Origin: an uncultured Chitinophaga sp.
Lineage (GTDB): Bacteria > Bacteroidota > Bacteroidia > Chitinophagales > Chitinophagaceae
NCBI RefSeq assembly: GCF_946479755.1
Contig: NZ_CAMLHC010000012.1
Span: forward strand, 1 to 64,000
DNA length: 64,000 nt
Direction of reading: 5' to 3'
Numbering within the stretch: position 1 is the first letter of the stretch; each line of letters begins with the position of its first letter. Below the pieces are notes generated by a model, which saw only the letters and a program-made list of their open reading frames with translations, ran no database searches and was not told the DNA's origin. The translations under genes and the position numbers were made by a program. Positions 45,246 through 54,678 of this stretch are shown one piece after another.

Positions 45246-46772
45246 ATGCATACGCTATACCGCATCCAACTGTTACTGATGCTGCTCTTCGCCGGCAGCG
45301 CAGCAGTAGCGCAGAAAATTTCCTATTCCGAACCAGAAAAAGATGATTACAAAAGTACCGAATTTGAAATCATAGGTAAGGTGGGTGGCAATATACTCGT
45401 CTATAAAACCGACCGGGGAGACTACTCCGTGTCTGTTTACGATGCTGATATGCAACTGAAAAACCGGGTGAAACTGGACTTCCTCCCCAGGAAGGTGATC
45501 AGCATGGACTTTGTGGCCTACCCCGACAAGGTGCTGATGATCTACCAGTTCCAGCGGAAAGATGCCGTATTCAGCTTCTGCGCCACCATGTCGCCCGAAG
45601 CACGCTTCAGCGACGCCCCCGTGCTGATCGACTCTACCCGCATCGGCATGTACTCCAAGGAAAACAAAGTGTATTCCATGGAGGTGTCTGAAGACAAACG
45701 CCGCATCCTCGTTTATAAAATCAACCAGGACAAGGAAGACAACAACGTATTCTATACTTTCCTGTACGACAGCGCCATGACGCTGGTCAACAACAGCCGC
45801 CTGTCGCTGCCCATGGCCGGCAGGAAGCAGTTCCTCAGCAACTTTAACCTCACTAATGACGGCGACCTGGTGTTCAATAAACTGGAACGTACCTCCAACC
45901 GCGATTACGTGGTGAGCGGTAATATGGTGATGAAACGCGCACTGGTAGACAGCTTTGAGGTGGCTCCCCTGTCGTTTAAAGGGCAGCTGCTCGATGAAGT
46001 GAAAATGAAACTGGACAACAGCCGGCATACCGCCCTGATCACCGCCTTCTACTATAAACAGAAGCGGGGCAATGTGGAAGGCATGTACCTGTATAAGTTC
46101 GACTATCAAAACAACAAACCGCTCTATGAGAAATCAGTCGTGTTTTCCAACGAGCTGAAGATGAATGCCCGCGGCGAATCCAATACCGCCAGCGCCTTCA
46201 ACGATTATTTTATCCGTAAGGTCATTAATACCGCCAACGGCGGCTTCCTGCTGACCGCGGAATCATTTTATACCTCTTCCCGCTATCAGCCGTGGAACCG
46301 CTGGAACTATATGTACGGCGCCCCTTATGGCGGTATGTATTATTCTCCTTATTACTATTCTCCTTATTCCCCCCTGTATTATAACCCCTGGTACTGGAAC
46401 AATTCCCAGGGCGTGCGCTATCATTACGATAACGTGGCGGTCCTGTCTTTCGATGAAGAAGGCAACATGCAATGGAACAACTTCGTCCGCAAAAGCCAGT
46501 ACGACGATAACGCAGACCTGTACCTGTCTTACCTGATGGTAAACATCGGCAGTGAACTGCGTTTCCTGTACAATGAGCTGGACAGGCGTAATTACCTGCT
46601 GACAGACGTAAGCCTGGCGCCCGGCGGAAAAGTAACTCGTATGCCTACCCTGCGCAACCTGGACAAGGGTTTTACCTGGATGCCCCGGTACGGAAAACAG
46701 ATCAGTGCCCGGACAGTGTTGGTGCCATGTGTATATAGAAACTATATTTGCTTTGCTAAAATTGACTTTTAA
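45246..46772 (+). CDS. Hypothetical exported protein with Tyr-rich loop
   Basis: A 508-residue protein from ATG 45246 (MHTLYRIQLLL); a TTG at 45228 also fits the frame. A signal peptide ends at SAAVAQ. The body alternates short beta strands (WD/kelch-like spacing, e.g. LVYKTDRGDYSVSVYDADM, KVYSMEVSEDKRRILVYKI), suggesting a beta-propeller. Around residues 370-395 a Tyr/Pro-rich insert (MYGAPYGGMYYSPYYYSPY) stands out. I do not recognise the family. It is 15 bp from the DUF6427 gene on the same strand. Confidence 0.7.
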   Translation: MHTLYRIQLLLMLLFAGSAAVAQKISYSEPEKDDYKSTEFEIIGKVGGNILVYKTDRGDYSVSVYDADMQLKNRVKLDFLPRKVISMDFVAYPDKVLMIYQFQRKDAVFSFCATMSPEARFSDAPVLIDSTRIGMYSKENKVYSMEVSEDKRRILVYKINQDKEDNNVFYTFLYDSAMTLVNNSRLSLPMAGRKQFLSNFNLTNDGDLVFNKLERTSNRDYVVSGNMVMKRALVDSFEVAPLSFKGQLLDEVKMKLDNSRHTALITAFYYKQKRGNVEGMYLYKFDYQNNKPLYEKSVVFSNELKMNARGESNTASAFNDYFIRKVINTANGGFLLTAESFYTSSRYQPWNRWNYMYGAPYGGMYYSPYYYSPYSPLYYNPWYWNNSQGVRYHYDNVAVLSFDEEGNMQWNNFVRKSQYDDNADLYLSYLMVNIGSELRFLYNELDRRNYLLTDVSLAPGGKVTRMPTLRNLDKGFTWMPRYGKQISARTVLVPCVYRNYICFAKIDF

Positions 46773-46787
46773 TCACACCTTTGCACT

Positions 46788-47765
46788 GTGATACGATTTT
46801 TCCGTTCAGGCAATCCGCTTACGGTATTGCTGTTGCTGATATACACATTACTGGTTAAGTTCTACTATCTGATACATCCCTCCGCATATATGGCGGACGG
46901 GTCTGAAGGCCTGTTGTATAGCCTGCTGATCAAGTGGCTGCAGGTGCTGACCGGCGGCAGCCCCTTTGTGTTTACCGCGCTGGCGGTACTGCTGATGCTG
47001 CTGCAGTCGTTGCTGCTGACCAAGATCATCAACCATCACCGGCTGTTTCCTAAGTCTACCTACCTGCCGGCGATGTGTTACCTGCTGTTCACCTCCCTGT
47101 TACAGAGCTGGAACGTTTTTTCTCCTGCCCTGCTGGTGAATGTGATCATGCTGTGGGTGTTTTCCAGTATAACGGAGCTGTACACACGGACCTCCGCCCG
47201 TGATGTGGTGTTTAATATCGGTTTTGCCCTGGGCATGTGCGGACTGATTTATTTCCCCGCTATTATTTTCTGCCTGTTACTGCTGGTGAGCATGCTGATC
47301 ATGCGGGCATTCCGGCTGGCGGAGTGGATCATTGCCATCCTCGGACTGATCTGCCCTATCTACCTGATGGGCACTTACCTGTTTCTGACCAACCAGATGA
47401 CGCTGCTGCGGCAGATCCCCAATATAGGTTTGTCGCTGCCGCTGATCACCGATTATAAAGTATGGGGCGCCATGATCGCCTGCCTGCTGTTCTTTGTGCT
47501 GGGCTGGCTGTTACTGCAGCGTCCGCTGATGAAAATGCTGATCCAGGGCCGTAAAATATGGGCGGTGCTGATTGTATATGTATTGGTAGCCATGCTGGTG
47601 CCTTTCTTCAATGTACATTTCTCTCCCGCGTACTGGGTGCTGGCCGTGCTGCCGGTGGCCATGTTCGCCGGCAACGTGTTCTGGTCTGTCACCAACGAAA
47701 CCTTTGCCAACGTTATTCACTTCATTGTGCTGGGGTATATGATCGTTATGCAGTATTTCAGCTAA
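46788..47765 (+). CDS. DUF6427 polytopic membrane protein
   Basis: A 325-residue protein with a GTG start and about eight or nine predicted membrane helices across the whole length, e.g. 12-32, 50-75, 85-105, 112-130, 140-165, 170-195, 225-245, 255-275, 280-310. RFFRSGNPLTVLLLLIYTLLVK at the N-terminus recalls the DUF6427 family of Bacteroidota, sometimes near gliding or envelope genes. It lies 15 bp after the hypothetical exported protein, so a shared operon is likely. Function unknown. Confidence 0.78.
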   Translation: MIRFFRSGNPLTVLLLLIYTLLVKFYYLIHPSAYMADGSEGLLYSLLIKWLQVLTGGSPFVFTALAVLLMLLQSLLLTKIINHHRLFPKSTYLPAMCYLLFTSLLQSWNVFSPALLVNVIMLWVFSSITELYTRTSARDVVFNIGFALGMCGLIYFPAIIFCLLLLVSMLIMRAFRLAEWIIAILGLICPIYLMGTYLFLTNQMTLLRQIPNIGLSLPLITDYKVWGAMIACLLFFVLGWLLLQRPLMKMLIQGRKIWAVLIVYVLVAMLVPFFNVHFSPAYWVLAVLPVAMFAGNVFWSVTNETFANVIHFIVLGYMIVMQYFS

Positions 47766-47952
47766 ACCGCTTTTTTAAGTAATTGACCGCCAGTATTTTG
47801 TTAAATCAGGATGAGCGGCAATGGAAAATTGCGAATGTAGAAGTAATTTTGTCCTTTCCTGCTCCCCTTGATATAATGGTTTAGTATCATGTGAATGGCC
47901 GGAAAATCGATTTATAAAATATTATTTACATATAAACACAAAACATTTTCAG

Positions 47953-48645
47953 ATGAAATTTGGCGTTGTCACCTTTCCGGGCTCTAACTGTGATCATGAC
48001 ATGATTGATTCCCTGCGCAATGACCTTGGGCAGGAAGTAATAGAGCTGTGGCATAAGGATAAAGACCTGAGCGCATTCAGCACAACAGATTGTATTGTAT
48101 TACCGGGTGGTTTTTCCTATGGTGACTACCTGCGTTGCGGCGCCATCGCCAGGTTCAGCCCTATGATGCAGAGCGTGATCGAGTTCGCCAACAAAGGCGG
48201 TCGTGTGATCGGTGTATGTAACGGTTTCCAGGTGCTTTGCGAAGCAGGACTGCTGCCAGGCGTGCTGCTGCGTAACCAAAACCAGCAGTTCATCTGCAAA
48301 AATATTTTCCTGAAAAGTGAAAACAACGTGGCTTCCCTCACGAAAGATGTGACCGGCCGCCCGCTGATGATCCCAATCGCCCATGGCGAAGGCCGTTACT
48401 ATGCGGACGACGCTACCCTGGACGAGCTGGAAAGAAACAAACAGATCCTCTTCCGTTACTGCGATGAGTTTGGCAACATTATTGAATCAGCTAATCATAA
48501 CGGTGCCATCCGTAACATCGCTGGCATCTGCAATAAAGAAAGAAATGTCTTCGGAATGATGCCTCACCCGGAAAGAGCTACCAGCACGGCGCTGGGTAAC
48601 ACCGACGGGCAGCTGATATTCCAAAGCCTGATCAACAACAATTAA
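47953..48645 (+). CDS. purQ: Phosphoribosylformylglycinamidine synthase, glutaminase subunit PurQ
   Basis: A 230-residue class I glutaminase subunit. The glutaminase nucleophile Cys lies in GVCNGFQVLC (about 86), with the triad His/Glu near GMMPHPERAT (about 205). FPGSNCDHDM at the start and GGFSYGDYLR are typical of PurQ. A separate PurQ implies the three-part PurLQS enzyme, but purL and purS are not here. It has a 187-bp upstream space with no recognised promoter and 35 bp to the DsbD-N gene. Confidence 0.95.
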   Translation: MKFGVVTFPGSNCDHDMIDSLRNDLGQEVIELWHKDKDLSAFSTTDCIVLPGGFSYGDYLRCGAIARFSPMMQSVIEFANKGGRVIGVCNGFQVLCEAGLLPGVLLRNQNQQFICKNIFLKSENNVASLTKDVTGRPLMIPIAHGEGRYYADDATLDELERNKQILFRYCDEFGNIIESANHNGAIRNIAGICNKERNVFGMMPHPERATSTALGNTDGQLIFQSLINNN

Positions 48646-48680
48646 TCAATCAACCAACCAACCAATTAAAAAGAAAAAGC

Positions 48681-49136
48681 ATGAAAAAATTACTCACAGC
48701 ACTGGCGCTGTTCGCTCTGCCTATCCTGGCTAGCGCACAGATTGAGAATCCGGTTAAATGGAGCTTTACCTCCAAAAAGGTAAATGCCACGACTTACGAA
48801 GTGCACGCTACCGCTACTATCGAAAGCGGCTGGCACTTATACGCACAGGAAGCAGGCGAAGGCCCGGTACCTACCAGCTTCAAATTCGCTAAAAATCCGC
48901 TGGTAGCCGCCGACGGTAAAGTGAAAGAAAACGGTAAACTGCACAAGTCTTTCGATAAAAACTTCAACTCCGAGCTGAAATACTACGAAAATACGGTCAA
49001 CTTCGTACAGACTGTCACCGTTAAAGGTAAAGCAGCTACCAAAGTGAAAGGTTCTGTAGAGTTCATGGTATGCGACGACCACCAGTGCCTGCCTCCGAAA
49101 GAAGTGGAATTTGCGGTAAGCGTGGGAGGAAAATAA
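48681..49136 (+). CDS. Standalone DsbD N-terminal-domain-like thiol protein
   Basis: A 151-residue exported protein (signal peptide ending LASAQ) that matches the N-terminal periplasmic domain of DsbD. It has NPVKWSFTSKK and, near the end, VCDDHQCLPP (about 132-141), the cysteine pair that in DsbD passes electrons to the periplasm. There is no membrane or thioredoxin part. The full DsbD gene follows after 103 bp and lacks this cysteine pair, so this small protein may supply it. A short (CAAC) repeat lies just before the start. Confidence 0.85.
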   Translation: MKKLLTALALFALPILASAQIENPVKWSFTSKKVNATTYEVHATATIESGWHLYAQEAGEGPVPTSFKFAKNPLVAADGKVKENGKLHKSFDKNFNSELKYYENTVNFVQTVTVKGKAATKVKGSVEFMVCDDHQCLPPKEVEFAVSVGGK

Positions 49137-49239
49137 TTGCGCACCATCACCAAAAATATGTCAATACGATGAACGAGTTCCTCCAGGGGGACTCGTTGTC
49201 GTTTAACCTACTGTATATTCTTTAAAGCCTATTGACTAT

Positions 49240-51273
49240 ATGAAGCATTTGCTTTCATTGCTGATACCGGTCTTCCTGCTGTTCGCCTTCCGTGCCGACG
49301 CACAAGACCAGAGCCCTAAGCCTGTTAAATGGGAGTTCTCCACCGAAAAGAAAAACGACCAGGAATACGTACTCCATGCCAAGGCAACGATAGAGAAAGG
49401 AGCGCTGTTGTTTTCCACAACCATGGGCAACGACGACCCGAATACCCGCATTGTTCCCGACAGCAGCACCAAACTCACGCTGGGCAACATTACTGAAAAA
49501 GGTCAGCTCCAACAGCGCAAAGAGCCGCTGTTCGACAACCTCGACATCAAATATTTTGAAAACGAAGTGGAACTGACGGCTGAGCTGAAAGGCACACCCG
49601 CCAACGGAAAAATCAAAGGTAACATCACCTACATGGTGCTGAAAGGAGAAGAAGTTCTCCCGGAAGAGGCTGCTTTTAACCTGGAAGTGGCGCCGGCTGC
49701 CGGCAATGGCACCGCTGTAGCGCCCGCTGCTGACGGTACCACCACCGCGAACGACGTAGCGGAAGACGATGCTTCCAATAAGTCGCTGATGTGGATCTTC
49801 CTGGCCAGCTTTGGTGGCGGCTTCATTGCGCTGATCACGCCCTGCGTGTTCTCCATGATCCCCATCACAGTGAGCTTCTTCACCAAGCGCAGCGGAACAA
49901 GGGCGCAGGGCATTAAAAACGCCTTCCTCTACTCCCTGTCTATCATCGTGATTTATACCCTGCTGGGCTTCCTGATCACCAAGATATTTGGCGCCAGTGC
50001 GCTCAACTCGCTTGCGAGCAATGGTATCGCCAACATGATTTTCTTCGTGATCTTCCTGTTGTTTGCCTTCTCGTTCCTCGGAGCATTTGAGATTTCTCTG
50101 CCCAGTTCCTGGGCCAACGTGTCCGACTCCAGGGCAGGCATGGGCAGCTTCCTGGGTATCTTCTTCATGGCCCTCACGCTGGCTATCGTATCTTTCTCCT
50201 GCACCGGTCCTATCCTGGGCAACCTGCTGGTACTGGCGGCGAAAGGCGGTAACTCAGGCCCGCTGGTGGGTATGTTCGGCTTCTCGCTGGCACTGGCTAT
50301 TCCTTTCTCTCTCTTTGCGCTGTTCCCCAGCCTGCTGAATAAAATCGGCAAATCCGGCGGATGGCTCAACGCGGTGAAAGTGACCCTCGGCTTCGTGGAA
50401 CTGGCGCTGGCCCTGAAGTTCCTGTCCAACGTAGACATGGCTTATCACTGGAACCTGCTGGACCGTGAGATATTCCTCGCCCTGTGGATCGCGATCTTCG
50501 CACTGCTCACACTGTACCTGATCGGTAAGCTGAAATTCAGCCACGACAGCGATGTGCCGTTCCTGTCTGTAACCCGCCTCTGCTTTGCGATTGCCACGTT
50601 CACCTTTGTGATCTATATGGTCCCCGGTATGTGGGGCGCACCGCTCAAGGGCATCAGCGGCTTCCTGCCGCATGAAGGTTCACAGGACTTCAACCTGAGC
50701 AAGTCCCTGACAGACATCCAGGTGTCGCTGGAAAGCGGCGGTGGTGGCGGTGGCAACACCGGCGCTTCTGCCAATACCATCAAACCGAAAAAGCTGGTAG
50801 ACATCCTGCATTCTGAAATTCCGGGCGTGGAAAATGTGTTCTTCGATTACGAAGAAGCGCTGGCAGCAGCCAAAGCGGCCAATAAGCCGCTGATGCTCGA
50901 CTTTACCGGTCACACTTGTGTGAACTGCCGTAAATTCGAAAAATCAGTGCTGTCCAATCCGGCGGTGATGAAGATCCTGCGCAATGACTTTATCGTAGCG
51001 TCTTTGTATACCGACGAGAAGACTTCCCTGCCGGAAGGGGAACAATATGTCTCCAAATTCGATGGTACCAAGATCAAAAACATTGGTCAGAAAAACCTGG
51101 ATCTCGAGGCTACCCACTTCAAGCGTAATTCCCAGCCGTACTACATTCCGGTAGACCTGGCGGGCAACGCCCTGGTGAACAAAGGCTACGGATATGATCC
51201 GAAAGAAGATGCCAACGCCTTTATCCAGTACCTGGAAGAAGCGAAAGCGGAATTTGCCAAAAGAAAACAATAA
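49240..51273 (+). CDS. dsbD: Thiol:disulfide interchange protein DsbD
   Basis: A 677-residue inner-membrane reductant conduit. Signal peptide 1-21, an N-terminal domain (about 22-155), an eight-helix membrane core with the cysteines in ALITPCVFSMIPI (about 205) and FSCTGPILG (about 325), and a C-terminal thioredoxin domain with TCVNCRKF (C-V-N-C, about 565). The N-terminal domain aligns with the small gene upstream, but its cysteines are replaced: VLKGEEVLPE stands where VCDDHQCLPP is there. The usual Gly-rich linker (ESGGGGGGNTG) precedes the thioredoxin part. It shares a bidirectional terminator with hisS. Confidence 0.93.
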   Translation: MKHLLSLLIPVFLLFAFRADAQDQSPKPVKWEFSTEKKNDQEYVLHAKATIEKGALLFSTTMGNDDPNTRIVPDSSTKLTLGNITEKGQLQQRKEPLFDNLDIKYFENEVELTAELKGTPANGKIKGNITYMVLKGEEVLPEEAAFNLEVAPAAGNGTAVAPAADGTTTANDVAEDDASNKSLMWIFLASFGGGFIALITPCVFSMIPITVSFFTKRSGTRAQGIKNAFLYSLSIIVIYTLLGFLITKIFGASALNSLASNGIANMIFFVIFLLFAFSFLGAFEISLPSSWANVSDSRAGMGSFLGIFFMALTLAIVSFSCTGPILGNLLVLAAKGGNSGPLVGMFGFSLALAIPFSLFALFPSLLNKIGKSGGWLNAVKVTLGFVELALALKFLSNVDMAYHWNLLDREIFLALWIAIFALLTLYLIGKLKFSHDSDVPFLSVTRLCFAIATFTFVIYMVPGMWGAPLKGISGFLPHEGSQDFNLSKSLTDIQVSLESGGGGGGNTGASANTIKPKKLVDILHSEIPGVENVFFDYEEALAAAKAANKPLMLDFTGHTCVNCRKFEKSVLSNPAVMKILRNDFIVASLYTDEKTSLPEGEQYVSKFDGTKIKNIGQKNLDLEATHFKRNSQPYYIPVDLAGNALVNKGYGYDPKEDANAFIQYLEEAKAEFAKRKQ

Positions 51274-51291
51274 GCGAACCTGCTGATAAAT

Positions 51292-51326
51292 AAAAAAGCG
51301 GAGATCATTGATCTCCGCTTTTTTTA
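51292..51326. terminator. Bidirectional terminator between dsbD and hisS
   Basis: Arms 51298-51307 and 51309-51318 (GCGGAGATCA and its complement) are flanked by A and T runs on both sides, so the hairpin serves both convergent genes. Confidence 0.85.
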
Positions 51327-51345
51327 TGCCGATGAATGCCGGTTA

Positions 51346-52695
51346 TCAGAAGTTGTAGCCGGTCAATGCGTCTAATTTGATTTTCTCCTGCTGGCCGGTG
51401 CTGAAGTTTTTCACGCTGACCAGGCCTTCCTGCAGTTCTGCTTCGCCCAGGATCACCACATAAGGGATGCCTCTTTTGTTGGCGTATTTAAGTTGTTTGT
51501 CCATCTTGGCGTTTTCGTGGAACAGTTCCGCAGCCACGCCCCTGGCGCGGAGTTGCATCATATAGTTGAAGCAGGTGCGGGCGCTTTCGTCGCCGAGGTT
51601 CAGGAACAGTACTTTGGTGGATTGTTGTGCTTCCTGCGGGAACAGCTGCAGTTCTTCCAGTACGTCGTAGATGCGGTCCACGCCGAAGGAGATACCTACG
51701 CCGGAGATGCCTTTCAGGCCAAAGAGGCCGGTGAGGTCGTCGTACCGTCCGCCGCCGCCGATGCTGCCCATTTTCACGGTGGGTGGTGCTTTTACTTCCA
51801 CGATCATACCGGTGTAGTAGTTGAGGCCGCGGGCGAGGGTAACATCTATTTCCGGTGTGGTATTGAAGGAGCCGAAGCCGGAGTTGAGCACGTAGGAGAG
51901 CTCTTCGATGCCTTTGAGGGCGGTGGGGGAAGACTGGAGCAGGGTTTTGAGCTGCGTCAGTTTTTCCTCGCTGGTGCCGCTGATGGCCAGGAAAGTCTCG
52001 ATGGTGGCGATGTCCGCGTCGGTAAGGCCTCTTGCGGCCAGTTCTTTGCGTACGCCTTCCGCGCCGATTTTATCCAGTTTATCGATGGAGATGGTGATAT
52101 CGGTGAGCAGTTCGGGTTTACCGATTACTTCCGCGAGGCCGCTGAGGATCTTGCGGTTGTTGATGCGCAGTTCATAGCCTTGCAGTCCCAGTTTGGTGAG
52201 TACCGTATCATAGATAAGGAGCAGTTCCACTTCATTGAGGAGGGAGTTGCTGCCTACCACGTCGGCGTCGCACTGGTAGAATTCGCGGTAGCGGCCGCGC
52301 TGGGGTTTGTCGGCGCGCCATACCGGCTGCATCTGGTAGCGTTTGAAGGGGAGGGCGAGGTCGTTCTGGTTCATCACCACGTAGCGGGCGAAGGGGATGG
52401 TAAGGTCATAACGAAGGGCTTTTTCTGTCACGGCGGATACCAGGGATTTGGTGTCGGTGGCTGCCTGTGCTTTCGGGAATATGTCTCCGTTATTGAGTAT
52501 TTTGAACATGAGTTTATCGCCTTCCTCGCCGTATTTGCCGGTGAGGGTGGAGAGGTTCTCCATAGCGGGTGTTTCGAGTGGCTGGAAGCCGAATACTTCG
52601 AATGTTTCGCGGATGGTCCGGAAAATATAGTTGCGTTTTCTGACTACAACAGGGCCAAAGTCGCGGGTTCCGTTGGGAATACCGGGTTTTATCAT
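51346..52695 (-). CDS. hisS: Histidyl-tRNA synthetase
   Basis: A 449-residue class II synthetase. Motif 2 ALPFKRYQMQPVWRADKPQRGRYREFYQCDADVVG (by position about 113-147), the histidine-binding LARGLNYYTGMIVEV (about 285) and GGGRYDDLTGLFG are standard; the C-terminal anticodon-binding domain starts near 345 (KVLFLNLGDES). Length is normal. The LMW phosphatase gene lies 32 bp upstream on the same strand, so the two are probably cotranscribed. Confidence 0.97.
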   Translation of the reverse strand: MIKPGIPNGTRDFGPVVVRKRNYIFRTIRETFEVFGFQPLETPAMENLSTLTGKYGEEGDKLMFKILNNGDIFPKAQAATDTKSLVSAVTEKALRYDLTIPFARYVVMNQNDLALPFKRYQMQPVWRADKPQRGRYREFYQCDADVVGSNSLLNEVELLLIYDTVLTKLGLQGYELRINNRKILSGLAEVIGKPELLTDITISIDKLDKIGAEGVRKELAARGLTDADIATIETFLAISGTSEEKLTQLKTLLQSSPTALKGIEELSYVLNSGFGSFNTTPEIDVTLARGLNYYTGMIVEVKAPPTVKMGSIGGGGRYDDLTGLFGLKGISGVGISFGVDRIYDVLEELQLFPQEAQQSTKVLFLNLGDESARTCFNYMMQLRARGVAAELFHENAKMDKQLKYANKRGIPYVVILGEAELQEGLVSVKNFSTGQQEKIKLDALTGYNF

Positions 52696-52727
52696 CTTAA
52701 AAAAAATTATAATTAAGGTAGTGGTGA

Positions 52728-53162
52728 TTATTCCTGATCGGTGATGTTTTTACAGGCATCATAGATCAGTTGATATACAGGGGTGAAGAGGGCGTCGTCG
52801 AACCAGGGGTCGGGCACGTCCTGATCATCTGCCAGCAGATGTCGTACTTTGGCCTTATCCGCTTCATTACGGGCTTTTTTCAGCACGTCGCGATGGTTGT
52901 TATGGTCCATTACGTAGATGCGGTCAAACCGGTCGAAATCGGCGGTTTCAAATTGCCGGGCGGCGAGGCCGGAGATATCCACGCCCTGACGGCGGGCTTC
53001 CCGGATGGCGCGGTGGTCCGGCGAATGGCCGATATGCCAGTTGCCCGTACCTGCCGAGTCTATTTGCCAGTCCAGCCCCTTTTCTTTAGCAAGATGCCGC
53101 ATAATACCTTCCGCAAGGGGTGAGCGGCAGATATTACCGAGGCATACCATCAGTATTTTCAT
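52728..53162 (-). CDS. Low-molecular-weight protein tyrosine phosphatase
   Basis: A 144-residue phosphatase from ATG 53162 (MKILMVCLGNICRSPLAEG). The P-loop CLGNICRS (7-14) has the nucleophile Cys and the Arg, and the general-acid Asp lies in DPWFDDA (about 117). An upstream ATG at 53192 would add ten residues with no family match. It is followed by hisS after 32 bp. In other bacteria such enzymes act on tyrosine kinases of capsule export, but no kinase is seen here. Confidence 0.92.
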   Translation of the reverse strand: MKILMVCLGNICRSPLAEGIMRHLAKEKGLDWQIDSAGTGNWHIGHSPDHRAIREARRQGVDISGLAARQFETADFDRFDRIYVMDHNNHRDVLKKARNEADKAKVRHLLADDQDVPDPWFDDALFTPVYQLIYDACKNITDQE

Positions 53163-53474
53163 CGTTTCAGAGAATTGCGTATCAGGCCGCAAACCTACAA
53201 GTTATTATGGAAATGTTCGCCTATTTGCATCTTTTAATCAACAAAAGCAGTCGGCCCGGCTGTTTTTGCTTCGATACAGGTTATGCTTATGTCAACTATA
53301 AACATCGGGAAATGATCAAATTTTAAATCAAAAAATTACAACATGTTGAAAAAATGCCTCAAATTGCGCTTCAGCGGGCATCCGGTAAGGGTTTTGCAGC
53401 TTTTTTTTAACATTCCTCTAAAATTCCCAATTCAAGTTTAAAAAATTTTTTTTTGTATAATTGTAATTCGCAAG

Positions 53475-53717
53475 ATGGAAATGCAAGACGAACAAACAAA
53501 CAGGCTACGGGAAAACCGGTACAGGCCTATGGGTGAACTGATAAGAGGTATCTTCTTTATCCTTTTCGGTCTTTTCGCAATTTTCGCGCAAAGACTGGGA
53601 CTGGGTGAATTCCGCATATCCCCGCAATGGATGATGGTCATAGGCATTGTGTTGATGCTGTATGGTATTTTCAGGGTGTATAACGGTATTCGTAAGTTAT
53701 TTTTTAACAGGAACTAA
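53475..53717 (+). CDS. Small two-helix membrane protein
   Basis: An 80-residue protein with an N-terminal charged segment, two membrane helices (about 22-40 and 51-69) and a basic end. No family recognised. It is 13 bp upstream of the substrate-binding protein gene and probably its cotranscribed membrane partner. It begins an operon of three genes. TATAATTG about 20 bp upstream is a near -7 box, without a good -33 box. Confidence 0.75.
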   Translation: MEMQDEQTNRLRENRYRPMGELIRGIFFILFGLFAIFAQRLGLGEFRISPQWMMVIGIVLMLYGIFRVYNGIRKLFFNRN

Positions 53718-53730
53718 AGGAAGGGAAGAT

Positions 53731-54642
53731 ATGTTTTTCAGGATTACTAAAAAGTATGCTGTATATTTAACAGCCTTGACATTACTGGCGGCCTGCCGCA
53801 ACAATCCGAATGCGAAAAAGCTGGATACAGGCACTGAGGGGGAAATACGTATCAGTGTGGATGAAACGTATAAACCGTTGCTGGATTCGGAGATCAAGGT
53901 TTTCGAATCGTTGTATCCAAAGGCACATATCGTTCCTTCTTACAAGCCGGAAGCGGAATGTTTTAAAGATCTTTTAAACGATAGTGCACGCATGGTCATC
54001 GTGACCCGCGATTTCAATGCGGCCGAACGTGATTACTTTAAGAAGATAAAGATCACACCACAAAGCCTGCTGCTGGCGTGGGATGCGTTAGCGCTGGTGG
54101 TGAATCACGCCAATCCTGATTCCATCCTGACGATGGACCAGGTGCGGGGTATCATGGACGGCACCAACAAAGAGCGAAAATGGCAACTGGTGTTTGATAA
54201 TGCCAACTCAAGCACCGTACGTTATATCCAGGATTCCATTAATAAAGGTAAACCTTTGCCAGCCAACACCATGGCAGCCAAGACTAACCCGGAAGTGATA
54301 GATTACGTCGCCAAAAACAAGGACGCAATCGGCGTGATAGGCGTGAGCTGGATCTCTGATCCCAGCGATTCACTGGCCCTCGCATTCACCAATAAAGTGT
54401 CCGTTGTAAAGCTGAGAGCGGATAATGGTTCGGAATTTGTATTGCCTTACCAGGCCTACATTGGTATCGGATCTTATCCATTAAAACGTGGCTTCTACTT
54501 TTGTCTGAAAGAGCCTTACCATGGTTTAGGCTCGGGATTTGCTACCTTCCTTGGTAGTTATGAAGGACAGCTTGTGATCAAGCAGTTCCGCTTATTCCCG
54601 GCGAGATTGAATGTAGTTTTCAGGGAAGCCAACCTTAAATAG
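53731..54642 (+). CDS. PstS-like substrate-binding lipoprotein
   Basis: A 303-residue lipoprotein (lipobox LTLLAACRNN, about residue 20) of the phosphate-binding PstS-type fold. EGEIRISVDETYKPLLDSEIK and YKPEAECFKDLLNDSARMVIVTRD are the first-lobe hallmarks, and the second lobe has NANSSTVRYIQD, in which the SS segment may form the ligand loop. ATG 53731 is preferred over an upstream ATG at 53662 that lacks a signal peptide. No ABC permease or ATPase is nearby, so transport is not certain; related proteins in Bacteroidota often sit in TonB/ExbD and TPR gene groups. Ligand unknown. Confidence 0.82.
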   Translation: MFFRITKKYAVYLTALTLLAACRNNPNAKKLDTGTEGEIRISVDETYKPLLDSEIKVFESLYPKAHIVPSYKPEAECFKDLLNDSARMVIVTRDFNAAERDYFKKIKITPQSLLLAWDALALVVNHANPDSILTMDQVRGIMDGTNKERKWQLVFDNANSSTVRYIQDSINKGKPLPANTMAAKTNPEVIDYVAKNKDAIGVIGVSWISDPSDSLALAFTNKVSVVKLRADNGSEFVLPYQAYIGIGSYPLKRGFYFCLKEPYHGLGSGFATFLGSYEGQLVIKQFRLFPARLNVVFREANLK

Positions 54643-54678
54643 TCAAAAAACACAACTAAAACTAAAACCAGATTGCAA

